Assembly: GCF_014203595.1 (NCBI RefSeq)
Contig: NZ_JACHJK010000012.1
Coordinates: 142,135-206,134, forward strand
From: Streptomyces echinatus
GTDB taxonomy: Bacteria > Actinomycetota > Actinomycetes > Streptomycetales > Streptomycetaceae
Reading direction: 5' to 3'
DNA length: 64,000 nucleotides
This document shows positions 7,566 through 15,203 of the stretch, in pieces. Below the pieces are notes generated by a model. That model was given only the letters and a program-made list of their open reading frames with translations, ran no database searches and was not told the origin of the DNA. Every line of letters starts with the position of its first letter. Positions within the stretch are counted from its first letter, which is position 1. A program made the position numbers and the translations under genes.

Positions 7566-8660
7566 TCAGTCCTCCGAGCCGTCCTCGTCGTCGCCGGTCG
7601 CGGCGTCGCCTTTCGAGACGTCGCCCGCCGCGGGATCGTCCTTCGGGACATCGCCCTTCGGGACATCGCCCGGCGCGGCGTCGCCCTTCGGCGCATCGCC
7701 CCTCGGACCGCCGGAGGCGTCCGGCTTCGGCGGCCGGCTCTTGCCGCTCGGGCTGTCCCGCAGGTACGAACCGCCCTCCCCGCCGTCCGCCGTCGCGTGC
7801 CCGCCCGGAGAGGGCGGGCTGACGTCCCGGCGCCGCAGGTACCGCTCGAACTCGCGGGCGATCGCCTCACCGGACGCCTCCGGCAGCTCGGCGGTGTCCC
7901 GGGCCTCCTCCAGCGTCTGCACGTACTCGGCGACCTCGCTGTCCTCCGCGGCCAGCTGGTCCACGCCCACCTGCCAGGCGCGCGCGTCCTCGGGCAGCTC
8001 GCCCTGCGGGATGCGCAGGTCCAGCAGGTCCTCCAGCCGGTTGAGCAGCGCCAGGGTGGCCTTCGGGTTCGGTGGCTGGGAGACGTAGTGCGGTACGGCC
8101 GCCCACAGCGACACCGCGGGGACGCCGGCGTGCGTGCACGCCTCCTGAAGGACGCCGACGATGCCCGTCGGGCCCTCGTACTTGGTCTCCTCCAGGTCCA
8201 TCCGCTGCGCCAGGTCCGGGTCCGAGGTGACCCCGCTGACCGGGACCGGACGCGTGTGCGGGGTGTCGCCGAGCAGGGCGCCCAGGACGACCACCAGCTC
8301 CACACCCAGCTCGTGCGCGAAGCCGAGCAGCTCGTTGCAGAACGAGCGCCAGCGCATGGACGGTTCGATGCCGCGGACCAGCACCAGGTCGCGCGGCTTC
8401 TCGCCGCCCACGCGGACCACCGACAGCCGGGTCGTCGGCCAGGTGATCTTGCGCACACCGCCGTCCATGAACACCGTGGGGCGGTTCACCTGGAAGTCGT
8501 AGTAGTCCTCGGCGTCCAGCGCCGCGAACACCTCGCCCTTCCACTCGCGTTCCAGATGCGCGACCGCCGTGGAGGCGGCGTCACCGGCATCGTTCCAGCC
8601 CTCGAACGCGGCCACCATGACTGGGTCGATCAGCTCGGGAACCCCCTCCAGCTCGATCAC
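7566..8660 (-). CDS. PAC2-family (proteasome assembly chaperone-like) protein
   Basis: A 364-residue protein. The first ~275 residues form the PAC2 domain (start MIELEGVPEL; AFEGWNDAGDAAS near residue 18; VVVLGALLGDTPHTRPVPVSG). Eukaryotic PAC2 proteins are proteasome assembly chaperones. Actinobacterial members are widespread, but their role, including any link with the 20S proteasome encoded at 34-36 kb, is unproven. The C-terminal ~85 residues are low-complexity, with a run of pentapeptides such as APKGD, VPKGD and VSKGD. GTG 8660 is preceded by a strong AAGGAGG six bases away. It is probably monocistronic and ends at the terminator shared with mshC. Confidence 0.87.
   Translation of the reverse strand: MIELEGVPELIDPVMVAAFEGWNDAGDAASTAVAHLEREWKGEVFAALDAEDYYDFQVNRPTVFMDGGVRKITWPTTRLSVVRVGGEKPRDLVLVRGIEPSMRWRSFCNELLGFAHELGVELVVVLGALLGDTPHTRPVPVSGVTSDPDLAQRMDLEETKYEGPTGIVGVLQEACTHAGVPAVSLWAAVPHYVSQPPNPKATLALLNRLEDLLDLRIPQGELPEDARAWQVGVDQLAAEDSEVAEYVQTLEEARDTAELPEASGEAIAREFERYLRRRDVSPPSPGGHATADGGEGGSYLRDSPSGKSRPPKPDASGGPRGDAPKGDAAPGDVPKGDVPKDDPAAGDVSKGDAATGDDEDGSED
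7600..7706 (-). repeat. 15-bp tandem repeat encoding a pentapeptide tail
   Basis: About seven degenerate 15-bp units encode xxKGD/xxxGD pentapeptides (APKGD, AAPGD, VPKGD, VPKDD, PAAGD, VSKGD, AATGD) at the end of the PAC2 protein. Such coding repeats can change length by slippage. Confidence 0.75.
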
Positions 8661-8826
8661 CCAGTGCCTCCTTCCGACGTGCCCTCGCTTGACTCACCAA
8701 CCTTACGGCGTCCGGCGGGGGCGCCTGCAGCCCCCTTGTGTGGGGGAGTGATCGGATCACTGCCCCGAACGCGCGCCGGGAACACCACCGGTCAGCGGGG
8801 AGGGCCGGCCGCCCGGGCCGGGACCG

Positions 8827-9497
8827 TCACCGTGGGCCGCGGAGCCACTGTTCCACGCTCGCGATGTGCACGGTCGCCCAGGACCGCGCCGCCTCCGCGT
8901 CCCCCTCGCGCAGCGCGGCCAGGATCGCCCGGTGCTCGCGCAGGGTGCGGCCGGCCGCGTCCTCCTGGCTGAGGACCCGCCAGATCCGGGCCCGGGTGGC
9001 GGGGCCCGACAGCCCGTCGAGGAGCGAGCACGGCACCGAGTTGCCGGCGCTGCGCACGATGCTCCGGTGGAACTCCAGGCCCGCGACGACCAGTTGCTCC
9101 ACCGACGGCTCCGCGCCCAGCGCGTCCAACTGGGCCGACAGCGCGTCCAGTTGGTCCTCGCCGATCCGCGAGGCCGCCAGCGCGGTCGCGGCGGGCTCCA
9201 GCATCCGGCGGACCGCCAGGAACTCCAGCACCGTGTCGTCACGGTGGAAGTCCACGACGAAGCTCATCGCCCCCAGCAGCAACTGCGGGTCGAGACCGGT
9301 GACATAGGTGCCGTCGCCCTGCCGTACGTCGAGGATCCGCAGCAGCGACAGGGCCCGTACCGCCTCGCGCAGGGAGTTGCGGGACGGGCCCAGCCCGGCG
9401 GCCGGCTCGCTCTCCCTGGGCAGCCGTCGCCCGGACGCGGCGCACCGGAGACGATCATGCCCTTGATCTTCTCGATCGCCTCGTCGGTGACTGCCAT
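8827..9497 (-). pseudogene. GntR-family (FCD) transcriptional regulator, frameshifted
   Basis: ATG 9497 has a strong AGGAGG six bases upstream and begins MAVTDEAIEKIKGMIVSG, a normal GntR winged-helix start. After Gly-Asp near residue 24 the reading frame is lost. The continuation (LPRESEPAAGLGPSRNSLREA, then the FCD effector domain to the stop at 8827) lies one frame away. Restoring one C between GAC and GGCTG (about base 9426, reading GAC-CGG-CTG) would give an intact protein of about 223 residues. Read as is, translation stops near 9264 after about 78 residues. Either a genuine one-base deletion or a sequencing error would explain this. It lies downstream of glpD, beyond that operon's terminator. 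Confidence 0.75.
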
Positions 9498-9615
9498 GGC
9501 CGGCCTCCTGTCGTCCACCGAACGACTCGGACATCGGACGTCCCAGCACATCATGCGGGCCGGGCGCGGAAGCCCTTTCCGGCCCGCTCCCGCCGGGCTC
9601 CCCGGTCTCCGCGTG

Positions 9616-9659
9616 CACGACGGGGGCGGCTCCATCGGCGTGGAGCCGCCCCCGTCGTG
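9616..9659 (-). terminator. strong terminator of the glycerol operon
   Basis: A perfect 19-bp stem (9616-9634 with 9641-9659) and a 6-base loop lie about 80 bases beyond the glpD stop. They separate the operon from the GntR gene. A second, weaker hairpin (9703-9710 with 9724-9731) follows the glpD stop directly. Confidence 0.85.
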
Positions 9660-9738
9660 TTCTGCCGGCCCCTCGTGCGGGAGGTGCCGTCCCTCATCCG
9701 TTCCGGCCCCGGTCAGGGGGAAAGGGGCCGGCCGGGAC

Positions 9739-11352
9739 CTACTTCTTGTCGAGCAGGTCCTGGACCTTGGTGCGGACCTCGTCCGTGGCCAGGCCACGGA
9801 TGGTCAGCGTGGTGCGCCGGCGCAGCACGTCGTCCGGCGTCTCGGCCCACTCCTGGTCCCGGGCCCAGACGACCTGCGCCCAGATCTCGGGGGCGTCGGG
9901 GTGGACGCGTTCGGCCAGTTCCGGGTTGTCGTTCGCCAGCCGGGCGATGTCGAACGCCAGGGAGCCGTAGTGGGTGGCCAGGTGCCGGGCGGTGTCGGCG
10001 GCCATGCGCGGGCCGGGCGCCGGGTTGTCGACCAGCAGGCGGTGGGCGACCGCGCGCGGGTTGGCGACACCGGGCAGCGGCAGCTTCTTCGGCAGCGAGG
10101 AGATCGGCTCGAAGTCGTCGCCGAGCGGGTGACCCGGCAGCGCCTCCAGCTTCTGCATGATCGTCCGGCCGATGTGGCGGAAGGTCGTCCACTTGCCGCC
10201 GGCGACGGACAGCATGCCGCCCTTGCCCTCGGTCACCACGGTCTCGCGCTTGGCCTTGGCGGTGTCGCCGGGGCCGCCCGGCAGCACCCGCAGGCCGGCG
10301 AACGCGTAGGTGATCAGGTCGCGCTCGAGCTGCTGGTCCCGGACGGAGAACGCGGCCTCGTCCAGGATCTGGGCTATGTCCTTCTCGGTGACGGACACGT
10401 CCGCCGGGTCGCCCTCGAACTCCTCGTCGGTGGTGCCGAGGAGCAGCATGTCCTCCCAGGGGAGGGCGAAGGTGATGCGGTACTTGTCGATGGGGGTGGC
10501 GAGCGCGGCCTTCCAGGGGGAGGTGCGCTTGAGGACCAGGTGCGCGCCCTTGGACAGGCGGATGGACGGCGCCGCGCCCGGGTCCTCCATCCGGCGCAGG
10601 TGGTCGACCCAGGGGCCGGTCGCGTTCAGGACGAGACGGGCGCTGACGCCGAACTCGTCGCCGGACGTGCGGTCCTTCAGGTCGGCACCCGTCACCCGGC
10701 CGTTGGTGAAGCGCAGGCCGGTGACCTCGGCGTGGTTCAGGACGACCGCGCCCGCCTCGACGGCCGCGCGGACCGTCATCAGCGCCATGCGCGCGTCGTT
10801 CATCTGGTCGTCGCCGTAGACGGCCACGGCCTTGAGGTTCTCGGTGCGCAGCTCGGGCACGTCCTGCGCCGCCTTGGCGGGGGAGAGCAGGTGGCCCACG
10901 CCGTCGCCGAACGCGGAGAGCGCGGAGTAGGCGAAGACGCCCGCGCCGAGCTTCGCCGCGCCGTGCGGCCCGCCCTTGTACACGGGGAGGTAGAAGGTGA
11001 GCGGGTTCGCCAGGTGGGGGGCCACCTGGCGGGAGACCGCACGGCGCTCGAAGTGGTTCTCCGCCACCAGCTTCACCGCGCCGGTCTGCAGGTAGCGCAG
11101 ACCGCCGTGGAGCAGCTTGGAGGAGGCGGAGGAGGTGGCGCCGGCGAAGTCGCCGGCGTCGACCAGCGCCACCCTGAGCCCGGACTGCGCGGCGTGCCAG
11201 GCGGTGGAGATGCCCAGGATGCCGCCGCCGATCACAAGAAGGTCGTACGACGCCTTGGCGAGCTGCTCCCTGGTCTCGGCGCGGCTCGGGTTGGAGCCGG
11301 AGGCCGGGTGGGTACCCAGGGCGGGCACGGACTGCAGGGTGGGACTGGTCAT
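9739..11352 (-). CDS. glpD: glycerol-3-phosphate dehydrogenase, FAD-dependent (gylB)
   Basis: A 537-residue membrane-associated aerobic glycerol-3-phosphate dehydrogenase. It oxidises G3P to dihydroxyacetone phosphate and passes electrons to quinone. The FAD-binding motif is LLVIGGGILGISTAWHAA near residue 39, followed by SSKLLHGGLRYLQ, the conserved GlpD loop. The helical C-terminal DAO_C domain starts near residue 400. ATG 11352 follows glpK by 48 bases in the same direction. It is the last gene of the glpF-glpK-glpD operon (gylCAB in S. coelicolor) and is followed by two hairpins. Confidence 0.96.
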   Translation of the reverse strand: MTSPTLQSVPALGTHPASGSNPSRAETREQLAKASYDLLVIGGGILGISTAWHAAQSGLRVALVDAGDFAGATSSASSKLLHGGLRYLQTGAVKLVAENHFERRAVSRQVAPHLANPLTFYLPVYKGGPHGAAKLGAGVFAYSALSAFGDGVGHLLSPAKAAQDVPELRTENLKAVAVYGDDQMNDARMALMTVRAAVEAGAVVLNHAEVTGLRFTNGRVTGADLKDRTSGDEFGVSARLVLNATGPWVDHLRRMEDPGAAPSIRLSKGAHLVLKRTSPWKAALATPIDKYRITFALPWEDMLLLGTTDEEFEGDPADVSVTEKDIAQILDEAAFSVRDQQLERDLITYAFAGLRVLPGGPGDTAKAKRETVVTEGKGGMLSVAGGKWTTFRHIGRTIMQKLEALPGHPLGDDFEPISSLPKKLPLPGVANPRAVAHRLLVDNPAPGPRMAADTARHLATHYGSLAFDIARLANDNPELAERVHPDAPEIWAQVVWARDQEWAETPDDVLRRRTTLTIRGLATDEVRTKVQDLLDKK

Positions 11353-11400
11353 GTCGGGTACTTACTCCTCGTCAGAACTGAACCGAGCCGGGAAAACCGC

Positions 11401-12939
11401 TCAGTCCTCGTCTTCGAGCCAGCCCATGGTCCGGTCGACGGCCTTGAGCCAGTTCTTGTACTCACGGTCGCGGGTCTCCGCGTCCATGCGGGGGGTCCAC
11501 TCGGCCGCCCGGCGCCAGTTGGCGCGCAGGTCGTCGGTGCTGGACCAGAAGCCGACGGCGAGACCGGCGGCGTAGGCGGCGCCGAGGCAGGTGGTCTCGG
11601 CGACCATCGGGCGCACCACCGGTGCGTCCAGGACGTCGGACAGGGTCTGCATCAGCAGGTTGTTGGCGGTCATGCCGCCGTCGACCTTGAGGGTCACCAG
11701 CTCGTCGCCGGAGTCCTTGACCATGGCGTCGGCGATCTCCCGCGTCTGCCAGGCGGTGGCCTCAAGGACGGCGCGCGCGAGGTGCGCCTTGGTGACGTAC
11801 CGGGTCAGACCGGCGATCACACCGCGGGCGTCGGAGCGCCAGTGCGGGGCGAAGAGGCCGGAGAAGGCCGGCACGAAGTAGGCGCCGCCGTTGTCCTCGA
11901 CCGAGAGCGCGAGCGTCTCGATCTCGGCGGCGGTGGAGATCAGGCCCATCTGGTCGCGCATCCACTGCACCAGCGAGCCGGTGACGGCGATGGAGCCCTC
12001 CAGGGCGTACACGGTCGGCTGGTCGCCGATCTTGTAGCCGACGGTGGTGAGCAGACCGGCGTAGGAGTTGATGATCTTGGAGCCGGTGTTCATCACCATG
12101 AAGGTGCCGGTGCCGTAGGTCGACTTGGTCTCGCCCTCGGAGAAGCAGGTCTGGCCGAACAGGGCCGCCTGCTGGTCGCCGAGCGCGGAGGCGACCGGGA
12201 TGCCGCCGAGCAGGTCGCCGAGTTTGCCGCCGGTGACCTCGCCGTAGACCTCGGCGGAGGACCGGATCTCCGGCAGGATCCGCAGCGGCACGCCGATGGA
12301 CTCGGCGATCTTCTCGTCCCACTCCATGGTGTGCAGGTTCATCAGCATGGTGCGGGAGGCGTTGGTGACGTCGGTGACGTGCTTGCCGCCGTTGACACCG
12401 CCGGTCAGGTTCCAGATGACCCAGGTGTCCATGGTGCCGAAGAGGATGTCGCCGGCCTCGGCGCGCTCGTGCAGTCCCTCGACGTTGTCGAGCAGCCAGC
12501 GGGCCTTGGGCCCGGCGAAGTAGGAGGCGAGCGGGAGGCCGGTCTCGCGGCGGAAGCGGTCCTGGCCGACGTTGCGGCCCAGCTCCCGGCAGAGGGCGTC
12601 GGTGCGGGTGTCCTGCCAGACGATGGCGTTGTGGACGGGCTCACCGGTGTTCTTGTCCCACAGCACGGTGGTCTCGCGCTGGTTGGTGATGCCGATGGCC
12701 TTGATGTCGTCGCGGGTGATGCCGGCCTTCGCGATGGCTCCGGCGACGACCTCCTGGACGTTGGTCCAGATCTCGTTGGCGTTGTGCTCGACCCAGCCCG
12801 GCTTCGGGAAGATCTGCTCGTGCTCCTTCTGGTCGACGGAGACGATGCGGCCGTCACGGTCGAAGACGATGCAGCGCGAGGAGGTCGTGCCCTGGTCGAT
12901 CGCCGCGATGAAGGGGCCTGCGGTGTGGGCGTCGGTCAC
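11401..12939 (-). CDS. glpK: glycerol kinase (gylA)
   Basis: A 512-residue FGGY-family kinase that converts glycerol and ATP to glycerol 3-phosphate in the cytoplasm. The N-terminal phosphate loop is AAIDQGTTSSRCIVFD (near residue 12). Substrate-domain motifs include WVEHNANEIW and GTMDTWVIWNLTGG. The second ATPase signature is KVDGGMTANNLLMQ, near residue 405. GTG 12939 has AGGAG six bases upstream. The length matches the family. It lies between glpF and glpD in one operon. Confidence 0.97.
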   Translation of the reverse strand: MTDAHTAGPFIAAIDQGTTSSRCIVFDRDGRIVSVDQKEHEQIFPKPGWVEHNANEIWTNVQEVVAGAIAKAGITRDDIKAIGITNQRETTVLWDKNTGEPVHNAIVWQDTRTDALCRELGRNVGQDRFRRETGLPLASYFAGPKARWLLDNVEGLHERAEAGDILFGTMDTWVIWNLTGGVNGGKHVTDVTNASRTMLMNLHTMEWDEKIAESIGVPLRILPEIRSSAEVYGEVTGGKLGDLLGGIPVASALGDQQAALFGQTCFSEGETKSTYGTGTFMVMNTGSKIINSYAGLLTTVGYKIGDQPTVYALEGSIAVTGSLVQWMRDQMGLISTAAEIETLALSVEDNGGAYFVPAFSGLFAPHWRSDARGVIAGLTRYVTKAHLARAVLEATAWQTREIADAMVKDSGDELVTLKVDGGMTANNLLMQTLSDVLDAPVVRPMVAETTCLGAAYAAGLAVGFWSSTDDLRANWRRAAEWTPRMDAETRDREYKNWLKAVDRTMGWLEDED

Positions 12940-13018
12940 TGTGTGCTCCTGAAGGTCCGTGGTGGTGGGGCTGTACGTACGGCGCGTGCTCGAAGACTCG
13001 GCGCTTTGCGCGTGCTTC

Positions 13019-13813
13019 TTAAGCGAAGGCGACGTTGTAGAGGCCTGCGGCGATGGCGGCGCCGATCAGCGGACCGACCACCGGGATCCAGGCGTAGCTC
13101 CAGTCGGAACCGCCCTTGTTGGGCAGCGGCAGCAGGGCGTGCACGATGCGCGGGCCGAGGTCACGGGCCGGGTTGATCGCGTAGCCCGTCGGGCCGCCGA
13201 GCGACAGGCCGATCGACACCACCACGAACGCGGTGATCAGACCGCCGAGGATGCCGAGGCCGTTGCCCTTGTCGTTGAGGCCCTGGGTGAGGACCGCGAG
13301 GATCAGCACGACGGTGCCGATGATCTCCGTGGCGAGGTTCTGCACCACGTTCCGGATCTCCGGACCGGTGGAGAAGACACCGAGGACCGGGCCGGCGCCC
13401 TTCTCCTGGGCCTCGACCGCCTTGGCCGTGGTGGCCTGCGCGCCCGGACCGCCGACGATCTCCTTGTCGGTCAGGTGGGCCTGGAACTGGCCGTAGTAGG
13501 CCACCCACACCAGGGCCGCGCCGATCATGGCGCCGAGCAGCTGGCCGGCGAAGTAGGTCGGAACGTTGGTCCAGTCGCTGTCCTTGATGGCAAGGGCGAC
13601 GGTGACGGCCGGGTTGAGGTGCGCACCGGACAGCGGTCCGGAGATGTACACGGCCGTCATGACGGCGAAGCCCCACCCGAAGGCGATGGCGAGCCAACCG
13701 GCGTTACGGGCCTTGGAGGCCTTGAGTGTGACGGCGGCGCAGACGCCGCCACCGAGCAGGATGAGTATGGCGGTACCGATGGTCTCGCCGATGAAGATGT
13801 CGGAGCTGGACAC
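13019..13813 (-). CDS. glpF: glycerol uptake facilitator, MIP/aquaglyceroporin (gylC)
   Basis: A 264-residue channel with six membrane helices and the two half-helix motifs of the MIP family: NPAVTVALA near residue 65 and NPARDLGPR near residue 205. The Asp after the second NPA-Arg is typical of glycerol channels rather than strict water channels. I place the start at GTG 13813, which has AAAGGAG six bases upstream; the frame stays open upstream to 13951, but that part is not protein-like. It is the first gene of the glycerol operon, behind a long leader containing operator-like repeats. Confidence 0.95.
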   Translation of the reverse strand: MSSSDIFIGETIGTAILILLGGGVCAAVTLKASKARNAGWLAIAFGWGFAVMTAVYISGPLSGAHLNPAVTVALAIKDSDWTNVPTYFAGQLLGAMIGAALVWVAYYGQFQAHLTDKEIVGGPGAQATTAKAVEAQEKGAGPVLGVFSTGPEIRNVVQNLATEIIGTVVLILAVLTQGLNDKGNGLGILGGLITAFVVVSIGLSLGGPTGYAINPARDLGPRIVHALLPLPNKGGSDWSYAWIPVVGPLIGAAIAAGLYNVAFA

Positions 13814-14166
13814 CCGCGACTCCTTTGTCCTTCGTCCAGGGTTAGCCGAACCCCGGTCCCGCCGGAGGTTCTGGCGCCCTCGGGGATGAGAGCGATGCCG
13901 GCCCTTGGCGTTGTCACACTCTAGCGCGTATTGCCGGTAGGTGTTCGACAATGCCGACCGATGGACGGGAGTCTTGCTTCGGCGTTACGCGTGCGTCAAG
14001 AGTTCTGTTATCGAAAACAGGATCGTTATTGATCGCCGCGGGTTATCGACCTTCGTGTACGGACGTACGATCTAGCCCATTTTGTCCATTTCAGGGTAGA
14101 TCGACAGCCGGAACGCCGCCTGGCGTCCCGGTCATTCCGTTCGTCGCGCTGTGCGGCCGCCGCCGC
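13814..14166 (-). promoter_or_regulatory. glycerol operon promoter/leader region
   Basis: This 353-base gap between gylR and glpF is the least GC-rich stretch of the area. It holds a near-palindrome CTGTTATCGAAAACAG (14005-14020), three spaced TTATYGA elements (14008, 14026, 14043), and at 13934-13960 a 27-base motif shared with the gylR upstream region. In S. coelicolor the gyl operon is transcribed from here under GylR control. No gene is present. Confidence 0.7.
13934..13960. promoter_or_regulatory. candidate GylR operator upstream of glpF
   Basis: The segment CCGGTAGGTGTTCGACAATG, continuing CCGACCG, almost matches a sequence in the gylR promoter region (14977-15002, read on the other strand). 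The common core is TGTTCGACAwTGCCGA, a TGTTCG...CGAAC-type IclR-style site. Confidence 0.55.
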
Positions 14167-14931
14167 TCAGAACCGGCTGCCGCCGAGGTCACGGGAGACC
14201 GCGCGGGCGCAGTCCCGCACCGCCGCGATCAGCTCGGGGCGCAGCTCGCCCTCCCGGCACAGCCGCTCCACGGCCCCGGTGATGCCGACCGCGCCCACGG
14301 GCATCCGGCGCCGGTCGTGGATGGGCGCGGCGACCGAGGCCACGCCCTCCCAGGTCTCCTCCACGTCGGCCGCGTAGCCACGGGCGCGCGTGAGGTCCAG
14401 GAGATGCTCGAAGTCGGCGGAGTCGCACACCGTACGGTCGGTGAAGGGCTTGCGGTCGGCCTCCAGGACCTCGCTGTGCGCCACCGGGTCGTACGCGGAC
14501 AGCACCTTGCCCAGGGCCGTGGAGTGCAGCGGCTGCATGGCCCCGATCTCCAGCACCTGCCGGCTGTCGTCCGGCCGGAAGACGTGGTGCACGATCAGGA
14601 CACCCTGCTGGTGCAGGACACCCAGGTACACGCTCTCCCCGCTCGACCGCGCCAGGTCGTCGGCCCACACCAGGGCCCGCGCGCGCAGCTCGTGCACGTC
14701 GAGATAGGTGGTGCCGAGGCGCAGCAGCTCCGCGCCCAGCTGGTAGCGGCCGGAGGCGTCGTCCTGCTCCACGAACCCCTCCTGCTGCAGGGTGCGCAGG
14801 ATCCCGTGGGCGGTGCCCTTGGCGAGGCTCAATGACGAGGCGATGTCGGAGAGGCCCAGCCGCCGTTCGCCGCCCGCGAGCAGTCGCAGCATCGCCGCCG
14901 CCCGTTCGAGCGACTGGATGTTCCGTGCCAT
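14167..14931 (-). CDS. gylR: IclR-family glycerol operon regulator
   Basis: A 254-residue IclR-type repressor. The N-terminal winged helix (about residues 1-70: ARNIQSLERAAAMLRLL, then GLSDIASSLSLAKGTAHGIL) is followed by the effector-binding domain, with AMQPLHSTALGKVLSAY near residue 122 and VASVAAPIHDRRRMPVGAVG near residue 205. Its position directly upstream of glpF-glpK-glpD on the same strand matches gylR of S. coelicolor, the glycerol-responsive repressor of that operon and of itself. ATG 14931 gives the standard N-terminus. A palindromic site lies about 45 bases upstream. Confidence 0.93.
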   Translation of the reverse strand: MARNIQSLERAAAMLRLLAGGERRLGLSDIASSLSLAKGTAHGILRTLQQEGFVEQDDASGRYQLGAELLRLGTTYLDVHELRARALVWADDLARSSGESVYLGVLHQQGVLIVHHVFRPDDSRQVLEIGAMQPLHSTALGKVLSAYDPVAHSEVLEADRKPFTDRTVCDSADFEHLLDLTRARGYAADVEETWEGVASVAAPIHDRRRMPVGAVGITGAVERLCREGELRPELIAAVRDCARAVSRDLGGSRF

Positions 14932-14972
14932 CGCCGTCCTGCCTCCGTCCCCTTCGACTGCCCACGACGCAG

Positions 14973-15002
14973 TTGCCGTTCGGCAATGTCGAACACTACC
15001 GG
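14973..15002. promoter_or_regulatory. candidate GylR autoregulatory operator
   Basis: A perfect 14-base palindrome TTGCCGTTCGGCAA (14973-14986) overlaps CGTTCGGCAATGTCGAACAC (14977-14996), then TACCGG. On the minus strand this reads CCGGTAGTGTTCGACATTGC followed by CGAACG, matching the element upstream of glpF. Confidence 0.55.
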
Positions 15003-15124
15003 TCCATGTCGACCTCCCGCTAATGGTCGGTCGGCACCTGTTACATCACACGTGGCCGGAGCGTGACATCCCGGCCACCCGTCCGCCTCGTGGACGCCGG
15101 TGCCCATCCAAGCCGACTCCCGGC

Positions 15125-15168
15125 TACTCTGGCGCCGTGCGGCAACCCCGTCAGCCGGGGAAACCGCA
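15125..15168 (+). promoter_or_regulatory. metH promoter -10 and 5'-terminal stem-loop
   Basis: A -10-like TACTCT (15125-15130) would place transcription start near 15137. Bases 15138-15168 fold as TGCGG/CCGCA and CCCCG/CGGGG stems separated by a symmetric CAA/AAA internal loop, with loop TCAGC. This is a compact hairpin at the predicted 5' end of the roughly 67-base leader. I could not match it to a cobalamin, SAM or SAH riboswitch. Confidence 0.45.
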
Positions 15169-15203
15169 TAGCCGACAGCCGTCGCACCCCAGGGAGCCCC
15201 TTC

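Noticed and set aside
8866..13176. A 1436-codon open frame on the + strand opposite the glycerol operon
   Set aside because: It is the antisense of glpD/glpK in very GC-rich DNA; composition is low-complexity (Gly/Val/Arg/Ala) and the opposite strand encodes clear enzymes.
13814..13951. N-terminal extension of glpF to 13951
   Set aside because: It would translate the operator-like DNA into a basic peptide absent from MIP channels; GTG 13813 has an ideal AAAGGAG.
15060..15203. Cobalamin, SAM or SAH riboswitch upstream of metH
   Set aside because: CGGCAACC looks S-box-like, but the other conserved elements of these riboswitches are not visible; only a simple hairpin is supported.
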